Shown here in pieces: positions 32,041-40,600 of a stretch of 46,353 nucleotides of DNA; the first letter of the stretch is position 1; every line of letters starts with the position of its first letter. Source of the stretch: Candidatus Geothermincola secundus (GTDB lineage: Bacteria; Actinomycetota; Geothermincolia; Geothermincolales; Geothermincolaceae); NCBI GenBank assembly GCA_015711755.1, contig JACVIY010000006.1:1-46353 (forward strand). The letters are read 5' to 3'. The position numbers were made by a program, and so were the translations under genes. The notes beneath the pieces were generated by a model. It was not told the origin of the DNA. It saw only the letters and a program-made list of their open reading frames with translations, and did no database searches.

Positions 32041-33354
32041 TCATCCCGCGGACGGCGGCTTGAGCACCGCGTGCTCCCGCAGGAAGTCGAGGGCCTTGCG
32101 CAGCAGAACGCTGTGCTTCATCCCCTCCCTCGCGTCCTCGTCCTCCTCCAGAAGAGCCCGCAGCCGTTCCTCGCTTATGCCGGAGTAGGCCGCCTGCTCT
32201 TTTAGCGCGGCGTCCATGTCCTCCTCGCTCACCTCCAGGCCCTCCCTGCGGGCAACTTCCTCCAAGACGAGTTCGCTCTTGACCCTCTCCACGACCTCCC
32301 CGGTCAATTCCTCCTCTATGCTCTCCTCGCTCCTGCCGCTGAGGTCCAGGTACCTCTCCATGTTGAGGCCGACTCCCCTCAAACTCTCCTCCAGACGGTG
32401 CCGGCGCCGCTCCACCATGGCCCTGACCATCTTCTCGGAGAGGTCCACATCCAACCCCTCCACCAGGGCGCGCATGATCCGGGCGCGGATGAGCTCCTCG
32501 GCGCGTTCTTGCTTCGCTTGCCCCAATCTTTTACGCACGTCCTCTCGGAGCTCCTCGATGGTATCGAACGGGCTGGCCTCGCGGGCGAAATCGTCGTCGG
32601 CCTCAGGCAGCTTCTTCACCTTCACGTCCTTGACGATGACCTTGAAGGAGGCGATGAGGCCTGCCTGCCCCTCTCCCGCCGCCTCCTCGGGCACCTTCAC
32701 CTTGACGTCGAGGATGTCTCCCACCCTCTTTCCCTCCAGCTCCTCATCGAACTCCGGCCAGAGCATGCCCTTACCCAGCTCGAACATCATGTCATCGGCG
32801 GAGCCGCCTTCCAGGGGCACCCCGTTGACGGTGCCGCTGAAATCGATGAGGGCGAAATCCCCTTTCTCCAGCTTTTTCCCCGGAACGGACTCCAGGCGGG
32901 CGAAGCGCTCGCGCAGGCGGTCCAACTCCTCCTGGACTTCCTCCTCGCTGACGGTGCGGTCCGGCTCCTCCACCTCGATCCCCCGGTAATCGCCCAGCTC
33001 TATGGGGGGCTTGACGTCCACCTTGGCCACGAAGACCAGTGGCTTCCCCTCTTCCAGCTCCACATCCTCTATGTCCGGCTCGGCCACCGGCTCTATTCCC
33101 GCCTGCTCCACCGCCAGACGGTAATATTCCGGCAGCCGGGTCTCCATGACCTGCTCGTATACCGGCTCCATGCCCAATCGGGCTTGCAGGACGCGGCGGG
33201 GCGCCTTCCCTTTGCGAAAACCAGGGACGAAGACCTCGCGGGCGAATCGGCGGAAGGCCCTGTCTATGTCCTGTTTCACCTGTTCCGCATCGACCTCCAC
33301 CCTCAGTAGGACCTGATTGTTCTCCTTCTCCTCGATCTCCGTGCTTATGGACAC
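32041..33354 (-). CDS. tig: Trigger factor, ribosome-associated chaperone
   Basis: Ribosome-bound peptidyl-prolyl isomerase and chaperone of 437 residues. The N-terminal ribosome-binding domain contains the signature GFRKGKAPRRVLQARLG (near residue 46). The middle FKBP-like domain shows GDFALIDFSGTVNGVPLEGG, and the C-terminal helical arms follow. The open frame extends upstream through the tRNA-Leu gene, so it cannot all be coding. GTG at 33354 is chosen because AAGGAGAGG lies just before it and MSISTEI starts the conserved domain. It precedes clpP-clpX, the usual neighbourhood. Confidence 0.94.
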   Translation of the reverse strand: MSISTEIEEKENNQVLLRVEVDAEQVKQDIDRAFRRFAREVFVPGFRKGKAPRRVLQARLGMEPVYEQVMETRLPEYYRLAVEQAGIEPVAEPDIEDVELEEGKPLVFVAKVDVKPPIELGDYRGIEVEEPDRTVSEEEVQEELDRLRERFARLESVPGKKLEKGDFALIDFSGTVNGVPLEGGSADDMMFELGKGMLWPEFDEELEGKRVGDILDVKVKVPEEAAGEGQAGLIASFKVIVKDVKVKKLPEADDDFAREASPFDTIEELREDVRKRLGQAKQERAEELIRARIMRALVEGLDVDLSEKMVRAMVERRRHRLEESLRGVGLNMERYLDLSGRSEESIEEELTGEVVERVKSELVLEEVARREGLEVSEEDMDAALKEQAAYSGISEERLRALLEEDEDAREGMKHSVLLRKALDFLREHAVLKPPSAG

Positions 33355-33410
33355 CTGCCTCTCCTTCCCATGCCTTATCCTGCTACTCGATACGGAGCAA
33401 CCGCCGGGGC

Positions 33411-33495
33411 TGGTGCGAGAGGGGGGATTCGAACCCCCACGGGCAAGCCCACTGGATCCTAAGTCCAGCGCGTCTACCGGTTCCGCCACTCTCGC
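33411..33495 (-). tRNA. tRNA-Leu (anticodon TAG)
   Basis: An 85-nt class II tRNA with encoded CCA (33413-33411). The acceptor arms GCGAGAG/CTCTCGC pair. The anticodon stem CTGGA/TCCAG encloses CTTAGGA, giving anticodon TAG at 33461-33459, which reads CUA and other CUN codons. The long variable arm (GGGCTTGCCC) and the GGTTCGAATCC T-loop are clear. A TATAAT at 33602-33597 may belong to its promoter, though no -35 is seen. It lies 57 bp before the tig start, and the two could share a transcript. Confidence 0.96.
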
Positions 33496-33762
33496 TCGGC
33501 GTCGTGCGGCCGCTCCGCCCGGCCTTACTAAACAACGGCCCCGCGCGGTCCCGCCGGGATCCCGATCACCGGCTATCACCCCGACCGCCTTATTCTATTA
33601 TATAAATAATGCCGGTGGCCCGCCCCATAGCGCCTATGGCCAAAACGCACCCTTAAGCCCCGCTGACCTCCTCACCGCGACCAGCGCGCTTCCCCGCCGT
33701 TATGGATGGAGGATGCCTGCTTCAGGTCGGTCCCGGAGACGCCGGTCCCCGCTCTCCCCTCC

Positions 33763-34719
33763 TCAGCCGCGGATCTCCAGGTCCATTAGGCGCTCGCGAA
33801 GGCGGGAGGCGAAGCGCAGGTTGTCGAACACCTCATCTATGCGCTTTTGGTAATCCCGCACCCTCTCGTCCTCCTCCCCTCCCCGGAAGAGGTGCCGGAA
33901 GCGACCCTGCGCCTTGAGATACTCGGACACCGGCAGCAGCTCGGACTGCCCCTCGATGATGCGCTTGGTCCCCGCGGTGTAAGCGGTCCGGCCGTTCTCA
34001 TGCTCATACAGCAGCCAGACACCCGTCTGCACGGCCAGCCGGCTGACCCTGACCGTCGAATCCGAGGGGAACTTCCATCCTGGAGGACAGGGCGCCAGCA
34101 TCTCGATGTATTTGGTGCCGCGGATGGAAGCGGCCTTACGCATCTTGTTGAAGAAGTCGGTGGGATAGGCCAGCGAAGCGGTGGCCACATAAGGGAGGTC
34201 GTGCGCCACCATTATCTGGGCGACGTCCTTGCGCCATTCCCTCTTGCCGCTGATGGTGTTGCTGGTCCAAGCGGCGTAAGGAGTGGCCCCACTGCGCTGG
34301 GTCCCGGTATTGGAATACGCCTCGTTGTTGTAGCACACGTATATGAAGTCCTCTCCCCGCTCCGCCGCCCCCGAGAGGGCCTGTATGCCGATATCGTAAG
34401 TGCCGCCGTCGCCCGCCCATACCAGCACGTTGGGCCTTTCCCGCAGGATGCCTTTCTTCAACAGGTGTTCGACGGCCGCCGCCACGCCAGAACCGGTGGC
34501 GCCTCCCGTGGCGAAGGCCATGTTCAGCACGGGGACCCCCAACGCGCTGTAGGGGAAGGGGCTCTGTAAGACCGAGGTGCAGGAGGCTATGACCACCAGC
34601 AGCGTGTTCCTTCCCAGCGCCTTGAAGGCCACACGCAGGGCCATGCTTCCCGGGCATCCCGCACAGGCGGCGCTGCCCTTGAGGAAGAGCTCCTCCTCGG
34701 GGAAGTCCTTCAGCCGCAC
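33763..34719 (-). CDS. porB: 2-oxoacid:ferredoxin oxidoreductase, beta (TPP-binding) subunit
   Basis: TPP-binding subunit of pyruvate (or related 2-oxoacid) ferredoxin oxidoreductase, which converts pyruvate plus CoA to acetyl-CoA, CO2 and reduced ferredoxin. The N-terminal CAGCPGS cysteines, with others further on, bind a [4Fe-4S] cluster. The TPP motif runs from WAGDGGTYDIG to CYNNEAYSNTGTQRSGATP. GTG at 34719 is used: it overlaps the porA stop by 10 bp and has AGGGAGGGG upstream. An in-frame start at 34764 would overlap more. Substrate could be pyruvate or a branched 2-oxoacid; pyruvate is favoured by overall similarity. Confidence 0.9.
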   Translation of the reverse strand: MRLKDFPEEELFLKGSAACAGCPGSMALRVAFKALGRNTLLVVIASCTSVLQSPFPYSALGVPVLNMAFATGGATGSGVAAAVEHLLKKGILRERPNVLVWAGDGGTYDIGIQALSGAAERGEDFIYVCYNNEAYSNTGTQRSGATPYAAWTSNTISGKREWRKDVAQIMVAHDLPYVATASLAYPTDFFNKMRKAASIRGTKYIEMLAPCPPGWKFPSDSTVRVSRLAVQTGVWLLYEHENGRTAYTAGTKRIIEGQSELLPVSEYLKAQGRFRHLFRGGEEDERVRDYQKRIDEVFDNLRFASRLRERLMDLEIRG

Positions 34720-35915
34720 CTGCTCATCCCCTCCCTGCTCGCCAGGTGATGGTCGTTGAGGCACACCGTGGGCCAGCTCACCGCCTCGCGGCGTTCTCCC
34801 CGGACTATGCTCCTCATCTCATCCATGATCGTCGTATAGGGGACATCCCGCCCTCCCAGACCGGCGACTGCGTTGAAGATGGGGACCTCGGCCCTGCCGT
34901 AGAGCGCCGCCTTGCAGTCAGAGTAAAGAGCGCCCTCCATCCCGAAGGATATGTCCCGGTCGATGACCAGCACGCCCTTGAGCCCGCCCAACAGCTCCAC
35001 CATCTCCTCCCGGGGGAAGGGGCGGTAGGAACGCACCCTCACCAGGCCCGCGGCCAGCCCCTCCTCCCTGAGGGCGTCAACGGCAACCCTGCACTCGGAG
35101 GCCAGGGAACCCATGGCCACCAGGGCGAATTCCGCGCCTTCGATGTGGTACGCCTCCACCAGCGCCCCGTGATGGCGCCCGGTCAGTCCGCGGTATTCCT
35201 CCGCGGCCTCGGCGATGACCGACCTGGCGGCGTCGTGCGCCTGCTGCATGGACAGGCGCACTTCCTCGTAATCGCCGGGGTAGATCACCGACCCGTGGGT
35301 CAGAGGGTTTTCGACATCCAGTCTCCAGGCGGAGCGGAAAGGGGGGAGGAAGCGGTCCACCTCCTCCTGCTCGGGGAGGTCGGCCTGCATATAGGAGTGA
35401 GAGAGGACGAAAGCGTCGTAGTTGACCATGACCGGAAGTATCACCCGCGGGTCCTCGGATATGCGGAATGCCTGGATCACGGTGTCCGCGATCTCCTGGT
35501 GTGAGGCGCAGTACAGCTGGATCCAGCCGGTGTCCCGCTGGGAGACGGTGTCCTGATGGTCGCACCATATGTTCCATCCCGGTCCCATGGCCCTGTTGAC
35601 GTTGGCCATGACCATGGGCAGGCGTACGCCCGCCGCCCAGTGCAGAAGCTCGTGCATGTAGGCAAGGCCGTGGGCGGAAGTGGCGGAGAAAGCGCGCACC
35701 CCCACCGCCGCCGCTCCGATTAGGGCGGCCATGGCGCTGTGCTCGCTCTCCACCGGTATGTACTCGCAGTCCATCTCCCCTGACTCGATGAGGCGGCTTA
35801 TCTCCTCGATCACCTGGGTCTGCGGGGTGATGGGATAGGCCGAGACCACCCCCACCCTGGCCAGCTTCACGGCATGGGCCACGATGTGGTTGGCGATGTC
35901 CACCATCCTGCTCAT
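34710..35915 (-). CDS. porA: 2-oxoacid:ferredoxin oxidoreductase, alpha subunit
   Basis: Pyrimidine-binding alpha subunit of 401 residues. The N-terminus shows SAYPITPQTQVIEEI (the conserved YPITP motif) and YIPVESEHSAMAALIGAAAVG with the TPP-activating glutamate. ATSAHGLAYMHELLHWAAG and NRAMGPGWNIWCDHQD match PorA. ATG at 35915 overlaps the porD stop as ATGA. An upstream in-frame start lies inside porD and is rejected. It acts as a heterotetramer with PorB, PorC and PorD. Confidence 0.92.
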   Translation of the reverse strand: MSRMVDIANHIVAHAVKLARVGVVSAYPITPQTQVIEEISRLIESGEMDCEYIPVESEHSAMAALIGAAAVGVRAFSATSAHGLAYMHELLHWAAGVRLPMVMANVNRAMGPGWNIWCDHQDTVSQRDTGWIQLYCASHQEIADTVIQAFRISEDPRVILPVMVNYDAFVLSHSYMQADLPEQEEVDRFLPPFRSAWRLDVENPLTHGSVIYPGDYEEVRLSMQQAHDAARSVIAEAAEEYRGLTGRHHGALVEAYHIEGAEFALVAMGSLASECRVAVDALREEGLAAGLVRVRSYRPFPREEMVELLGGLKGVLVIDRDISFGMEGALYSDCKAALYGRAEVPIFNAVAGLGGRDVPYTTIMDEMRSIVRGERREAVSWPTVCLNDHHLASREGMSRCG

Positions 35916-36223
35916 CGGCTGCTTTTGCCTCCCTTTTCCTCCTTGACCATGACGATGGCCCGGCGCGGGCACTCCACCGCGCAGATGCCGCAGCCCTTGC
36001 AGTAATCGTAGTCGATGCGGATGTCTTTGCTTATGCACGCCTCCGGGCAATATATCCAGCAGAGCAGGCAATTATTGCAGCGCGCCTCGTCCTTCACCGG
36101 TTTGAAGACGCGCCAGGAGCCGGTCTTGCCCACGCTTCCCACCACGGGCACCGACAGAGTGGTGATGACTCCCGGCTCCGCCGCCCTTTCCGGGGCCTTA
36201 TGTTTCCTCTCCTTTTTCGCCAT
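35912..36223 (-). CDS. porD: 2-oxoacid:ferredoxin oxidoreductase, delta (2x[4Fe-4S] ferredoxin) subunit
   Basis: Small iron-sulfur subunit that carries electrons out of the complex. Two clusters are visible: CNNCLLCWIYCPEAC and CKGCGICAVECPRRA, each CxxCxxCxxxC then P, the typical bacterial ferredoxin pattern. The N-terminus is basic (AKKERKHK). ATG at 36223 has GGAAAG closely upstream; GTG at 36247 is also possible. It sits between porC and porA and is translationally coupled to porA. Confidence 0.92.
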   Translation of the reverse strand: MAKKERKHKAPERAAEPGVITTLSVPVVGSVGKTGSWRVFKPVKDEARCNNCLLCWIYCPEACISKDIRIDYDYCKGCGICAVECPRRAIVMVKEEKGGKSSR

Positions 36224-36298
36224 GCTCTTTCCGGCCTTCCGCCTCACTTATCGCTCATCCGTCCCAAACCTACGCGACAGACATCGATCCCGCAATGA

Positions 36299-36874
36299 TC
36301 AGGAGCGGACGGCCTTGCCCTTTTTTCTCACCTCGCGCACCGAGGTGAAGCCGCGGCGGGCCGCTTCCATGCTCTTCTCCAGACGGGGCCCGCTTATGTT
36401 CTCCCGGATGACCTCGGTTATCACCTCCAGGGAAACCAGGTTGGACACATAGGAGATAGCCCCGTAAACGGGTATGTTGACCGCCGGCATCCCCTCCACC
36501 TCCAAGCCCAGGTCCATGGCTATGGAAGTGGCATCCACCAGGTGCGCCCTGAAAGGCAGTCCGGCATAGCGAGACTCCGAATCCATCGCATCGTTGACCA
36601 GCAACACCGTGTCCTCCCTCACGCCATCAGAAAGGGCCAGATCGAGGAGGGAATCGCTCATCACCACCAGCATGTCCGGACGGTATATCTGGCTGACCCG
36701 GTATATGGGGCTTTCGCTGAAGCGGAGGAAGGTCTTCACCGGGGCCCCTCTCCTCTCCGCACCGAAGAAAGGAGCGGCCTGCACGTACCATCCGGCCTTG
36801 TCGCCGGCTAGGGCCAGCAACCTCACCAGGGTCACCGCTCCCTGTCCGCCCAGTCCGTGAAAACGTATCTCCAC
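36299..36874 (-). CDS. porC: 2-oxoacid:ferredoxin oxidoreductase, gamma subunit
   Basis: Gamma subunit, probably the CoA-interacting domain of the complex. The signature FHGLGGQGAVTLVRLLALAG begins the protein, followed by FFGAERRGAPVKTFLRFS, both highly typical. The start is uncertain: GTG at 36874 sits directly before EIRFHGLGGQG and has GGAGA ten bases upstream; a longer frame reaches 36910. It is the first gene of the por operon and is followed by porD after about 75 bp. Confidence 0.92.
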   Translation of the reverse strand: MEIRFHGLGGQGAVTLVRLLALAGDKAGWYVQAAPFFGAERRGAPVKTFLRFSESPIYRVSQIYRPDMLVVMSDSLLDLALSDGVREDTVLLVNDAMDSESRYAGLPFRAHLVDATSIAMDLGLEVEGMPAVNIPVYGAISYVSNLVSLEVITEVIRENISGPRLEKSMEAARRGFTSVREVRKKGKAVRS

Positions 36875-37054
36875 CAACGCCGTTTCTCCGCTTCGCTTCG
36901 ATGCGGGCACAGAGCCTCATGCGGCCCCGCCGCGCCTCCGGCGACTCGGCTCATAATGTTAGCAAAAAATCGGCCCGCAAGTCGATGTTGATGGTCGCTT
37001 CGCGCCGCTACGGGGGAAATGGCGCGCAATGGGCCGCGGGCCCGCGAGGTTCCG

Positions 37055-37933
37055 TCAATCCAGCTCCTGAAGCTCGGGCTCGCTGATCTCCTCGCCCTCG
37101 TCCAGGACCTCTTCCTCGTCCGGCAGATCCTCTTCGGCGGTGAGCCCCAGCTCCTGCAGGCCCACCCGTACGCGATCACCGAGCTCGCTCTGCAGGATCA
37201 CCTTCTCGTGCAGCGCGTCCAGCGCCACCACCCGATAAGATTCCCCATCGAGGTTTATCTCGCTCCCCAACGCCGGCGCTCTCCGGTTGAAGCGGCGGTA
37301 TGCGTCGTTCTCATAGCGCAGGCAGCACATCAATCTCCCGCAGGAACCGGATATCTTGTTGGGGTTCAGCGGAAGCCCCTGTTCCTTGGCCATGCGTATG
37401 GACACGGGATCGAACTGCCGCAGGAACAGGTTGCAGCACAGCACTCTGCCGCAGGGTCCGACCCCCCCGATGATCCTGGCTTCGTCTCTCACCCCGATCT
37501 GCCGCAACTCGATGCGGGTCCGCAGGGCGGACGCCAGATCCCTGACCAGCTCCCGAAAATCGACCCTCCCCTCGGAGGTGAAATAGAAGACGATGGAGCT
37601 CCCGTCAAAGGCGTAATCCACCTCCACCAGCTTCATGGACAGACCGTGCTTGGCGATGAGCTCCTGACATCTGCGAAAGGCCTCGTCCCTGCGGGCTCGG
37701 TTCCTCTCGTGCTGCTGGCGGTCTCGATCCGTGGCCCTCCTCACCACCTTCTTGAGCCCATCCGGTCTCCGCTCGTCGGGAAGGTCGCGGGGCGCTTCCA
37801 CCACTCGGCCGAACTGCATGCCCTTTTCGGTGGGCACGATGACCTCATCCCCCAGGCGCAGAGATAGGCGGTCGGTGTCGTAATAGGCGACTTTACCGCC
37901 TTCTTTAAGACTGATCCCTACCACAGTGACCAT
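37055..37933 (-). CDS. ricT: PSP1/RicT-like (YaaT) protein
   Basis: Member of the PSP1 C-terminal family, like Bacillus RicT (YaaT), an iron-sulfur protein that with RicA and RicF affects RNase Y activity and developmental phosphorelay. The PSP1 core shows GDEVIVPTEKGMQFGRVVEAP, FYFTSEGRVDFRELVRDLA and RIELRQIGVRDEARIIGG. Two cysteine pairs are visible in GPCGRVLCC and GSCGRLMCC, suitable for a cluster. The acidic C-terminal tail (EEDLPDEEE...) is unusual. It follows holB in the common tmk-holB-ricT order. ATG at 37933 follows CGGAGAG. Confidence 0.88.
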   Translation of the reverse strand: MVTVVGISLKEGGKVAYYDTDRLSLRLGDEVIVPTEKGMQFGRVVEAPRDLPDERRPDGLKKVVRRATDRDRQQHERNRARRDEAFRRCQELIAKHGLSMKLVEVDYAFDGSSIVFYFTSEGRVDFRELVRDLASALRTRIELRQIGVRDEARIIGGVGPCGRVLCCNLFLRQFDPVSIRMAKEQGLPLNPNKISGSCGRLMCCLRYENDAYRRFNRRAPALGSEINLDGESYRVVALDALHEKVILQSELGDRVRVGLQELGLTAEEDLPDEEEVLDEGEEISEPELQELD

Positions 37934-38029
37934 GCTCGAACTCTCCGTTCCACACGCGCCGCGCTGCGGGAACCTCCGAAGGGCTCCCTTGGCTCCATCA
38001 AAGCTTCCGATACAATTCTAATCCATATC

Positions 38030-39217
38030 TCATGACCCTATCAGCCCGGCGTCTCGGGGGCGCCCCGGGCTTGAGGCGATGGCGTGCAACCGCAGCAGCA
38101 CGTTCTCCATGAGCAGTTGGGGATTGACGTTGCCGGAGAGCAGGCGCGCCGCCTTCTCGCAGATCCTTACCGCTTCCACCGCCAACTCGGGATAGAGGTG
38201 ATGGGAGGCCTGATGCACGGCCTCGGCATACTCGGGGTTCTCCAGGGCCGGCGCCTTCTCCGCTCCCACCTCCTCGACGAGATGGGAATATACGACCACG
38301 TCGCGGAACCATGATCCGAAGCCCTCCAGGTAATCCCTCAGCGCCTGGTCCCGCCGCCGCCTGGCTTCCCTTTCCCGCCGGTCCCTGTCCGTTTTCTCCA
38401 GGCGCTGCAGGGTCCTGCCGTCCAGCGCTTCCCTGACTTTTCCCAGCTCCCCGCCCTCTCCGCGGACCCTTCCCCCGGCCTCCTCCGCCCCTTGCACCGC
38501 GCGCCGGGCCATGTCCAGCACCTGATGCACCGCGCAATCGCGCAACGAGGATGCCATCTCCAGCGCCTCCCTGCGCCTGGCCGCTCGGGTCTCATCTTCC
38601 AGGAAAGAGATCGCGCGGGAGAGGATCCCTCCGGATATGCGCGTCAGTCGCTCCGCTTCCTCTGCATCCACCCCCCTTTTTTCCATCAGGAAGGCCTTCA
38701 CCTCCCGGGGCTTAAGAGGGCGGAACCTGATCCGGCGGCAGCGCGAGACCACCGTAGGGAGCAGGCGCTCGGGGAAAGAAGAGACCAGGATGATAACCGA
38801 TCCGCCCGGAGGCTCTTCCAGGGTCTTCAGAAGGGTGTTGGCCGCATCCTCGTTCATGGTCTCGGCCTCCTCTACCACCGCCACCGTGCGCCCCGCCTCC
38901 AGCGGTTTGAGGCTCAAAGAGCGCTGCATCTCCTGCACCTGAGAGATGCGGATGTGGACGCCCTCAGGCTCCACCAGCAGAAGGTCGGGGTGGGTGCCTT
39001 GCAGGGATTGCCGCAGGATGTCGTCCTCCAGCTCTCCCCGCGGGGAGAGCAGCGCCGCCGCGAACACGCGGGCCGCTTCGGATTTCCCCACGCCGCGCGG
39101 CCCGTGGAACAGGTAGGCATGATGCGGGCTTCCCCGCTGCAGGCAAGACCTCAGCTCCCGCAGCACCTCGGGCTGGCCGTAGAGGCGCTCCCAGCCGCCG
39201 CCGGGTTCGTCCCGCAT
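38030..39217 (-). CDS. holB: DNA polymerase III delta' subunit
   Basis: Clamp-loader subunit. The AAA+ core shows LYGQPEVLRELRSCL, the P-loop HGPRGVGKSEAARVF (near 38-52), a TLLKTLEEPP segment and the SRC motif VVSRCRRIRF with the arginine finger-like residue. The zinc-binding cysteines found in many clamp-loader subunits are absent. ATG at 39217 lies 1 nt after the tmk stop. The protein (395 aa) is longer than E. coli HolB, with an extra helical charged region near 240-300. Confidence 0.9.
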   Translation of the reverse strand: MRDEPGGGWERLYGQPEVLRELRSCLQRGSPHHAYLFHGPRGVGKSEAARVFAAALLSPRGELEDDILRQSLQGTHPDLLLVEPEGVHIRISQVQEMQRSLSLKPLEAGRTVAVVEEAETMNEDAANTLLKTLEEPPGGSVIILVSSFPERLLPTVVSRCRRIRFRPLKPREVKAFLMEKRGVDAEEAERLTRISGGILSRAISFLEDETRAARRREALEMASSLRDCAVHQVLDMARRAVQGAEEAGGRVRGEGGELGKVREALDGRTLQRLEKTDRDRREREARRRRDQALRDYLEGFGSWFRDVVVYSHLVEEVGAEKAPALENPEYAEAVHQASHHLYPELAVEAVRICEKAARLLSGNVNPQLLMENVLLRLHAIASSPGRPRDAGLIGS

Positions 39218-39218
39218 C

Positions 39219-39860
39219 TCAGGAGAGATGCTTATCCACCTCCCTCATCACCTGATGGTGCACTTCCTCCGGTTTTTGCGTTCCGTCCAGCACCACCATG
39301 CGGTGGGAAAAGAACTTGGCCAAGGTGAGATATGCCTCCTGCACCTCTCGAAAGAAATCCTCGCTCTGCCGCTCCATGCGGTCCCGCTGCCCCTGGACCA
39401 CACGCCGCATTCCCACCTCATAGGGCACTTTGAGCAGGAAGGTAAGGTCGGGATACAGCTCGCCGGTTGCCCATTCGTTGAGGTTGCGGACCCCCTCCAG
39501 GCCCAGGCCGCGGGCCACCCCCTGGTAGGCCAGGGAGGAGTCGATGAAGCGGTCGGAGATCACTATGGTCCCCCTGAGCAGCGCCGGGCGGATGACCTCA
39601 GCCGCATGCTGCGCCCGGTCGGCCGCATACAGCAGGGTCTCGGTCATGGCGGTCATCTCCCGCAGCCGGCGGTCCAGCAAGATCTCGCGGATGCGCTCCC
39701 CCACACGGGTGCCTCCCGGTTCCCGGGTGCTCATTACCTCCAGCCCCCTCTGCAGGAGATGGGAGCAGAGCATGTTCGCCTGGGTGGTCTTCCCGGATCC
39801 GTCGACTCCCTCGAAGGTTATGAACAATCCCTGGCGGTGCCTTTCCTTTTCGATGTTCAA
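39219..39860 (-). CDS. tmk: Thymidylate kinase
   Basis: Phosphorylates dTMP to dTDP. The P-loop FEGVDGSGKTTQ is near residue 17; the DR-Y-type motif is ISDRFIDSSLAYQG, and TREPGGTRVGE is the typical dTMP-binding segment. The frame is open to TTG at 39869, but TTG at 39860 has AGGAG nine bases upstream and is preferred; the conserved domain begins a little later in either case. It forms an operon with holB and ricT. The 185-bp gap to fumarase beta (39861-40045) shows no feature. Confidence 0.93.
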   Translation of the reverse strand: MNIEKERHRQGLFITFEGVDGSGKTTQANMLCSHLLQRGLEVMSTREPGGTRVGERIREILLDRRLREMTAMTETLLYAADRAQHAAEVIRPALLRGTIVISDRFIDSSLAYQGVARGLGLEGVRNLNEWATGELYPDLTFLLKVPYEVGMRRVVQGQRDRMERQSEDFFREVQEAYLTLAKFFSHRMVVLDGTQKPEEVHHQVMREVDKHLS

Positions 39861-40045
39861 ATCGAGCAACTCCTCTTTCTCCGCCGACCCGCCTGCCGCA
39901 AAGTCGCATTATATTCCATCCGCCGAGGTGATGTGGATGACCCTCATCCGCCGCAGACGGTTCCGCCGTTCTTCTGCCGCCCCCAGCCCCGCTTCGCGAG
40001 GAGCGTTCCCGGAGGCTGACCGGATAGCGGCGCCTCCGTCCGGTT

Positions 40046-40600
40046 TCAGACATCGCCCCCGTCCGCGTAGATGTCGCCCCCTCGTAGATCGTAGGCCATC
40101 ACCACCGGGAAATCCTCAATAAACAGCCGATATACCGCTTCCGCCCCCAGATCGGGATAGGCCACCATCTCCATGCTCCTGACCCGCGACCCCAGCAGGG
40201 CCGCCGCGCCTCCCACGGCGACCAGATAGACGGCCCCGCACTGGAGAAAAGAACGCCTCACCTCAAGCGACCTGGGGCCCTTGCCGATTACCGCGGCAAC
40301 GCCTCTCTTGAGGAGTGCCGGCGTGAACGGGTCCATCCGGGAGGAGGTGGTGGGCCCCAGGGAGCCGGCCGGCTTCCCGGGAGGAGCCGGCGTGGGACCC
40401 GCGTAATAGATCACGCAGTCCCTGAGCTCAAAGGGCAGCCCGCCCCCTTCCTCCAGGGCCCTGACCATGCGCAGGTGGGCCTGGTCGCGGGCGGTGAACA
40501 CCGTCCCCGTTATCAGCAGAGGCGTGCCCGCCTCCAGTGAGCGAAGCTCTTCCAGGCCCCGAGGAAGATCTATCCTCGCCGTCCTCTCCTTCTCGTTCAT
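40046..40600 (-). CDS. fumB: Class I fumarate hydratase, beta subunit (C-terminal domain type)
   Basis: Beta subunit of the oxygen-sensitive [4Fe-4S] two-subunit fumarase/tartrate dehydratase family. Typical segments: LLITGTVFTARDQAHLRMV, CVIYYAGPTPAPPGKPAGSLGPTTSSRMD, GKGPRSLE, and EMVAYPDLGAEAVYRLFIEDFPVVMAYD. ATG at 40600 overlaps the MFS gene stop as ATGA. Its alpha partner lies upstream, separated by the MFS gene. Tartrate dehydratase beta is an alternative, but the adjacent mdh supports fumarase. The symbol follows the subunit, not the E. coli isozyme. Confidence 0.92.
   Translation of the reverse strand: MNEKERTARIDLPRGLEELRSLEAGTPLLITGTVFTARDQAHLRMVRALEEGGGLPFELRDCVIYYAGPTPAPPGKPAGSLGPTTSSRMDPFTPALLKRGVAAVIGKGPRSLEVRRSFLQCGAVYLVAVGGAAALLGSRVRSMEMVAYPDLGAEAVYRLFIEDFPVVMAYDLRGGDIYADGGDV

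Noticed and set aside
32041-33579. Trigger factor with an extended N-terminus
   Set aside because: The extension would run through the tRNA-Leu(UAG) gene; GTG at 33354 with AAGGAGAGG marks the real start.
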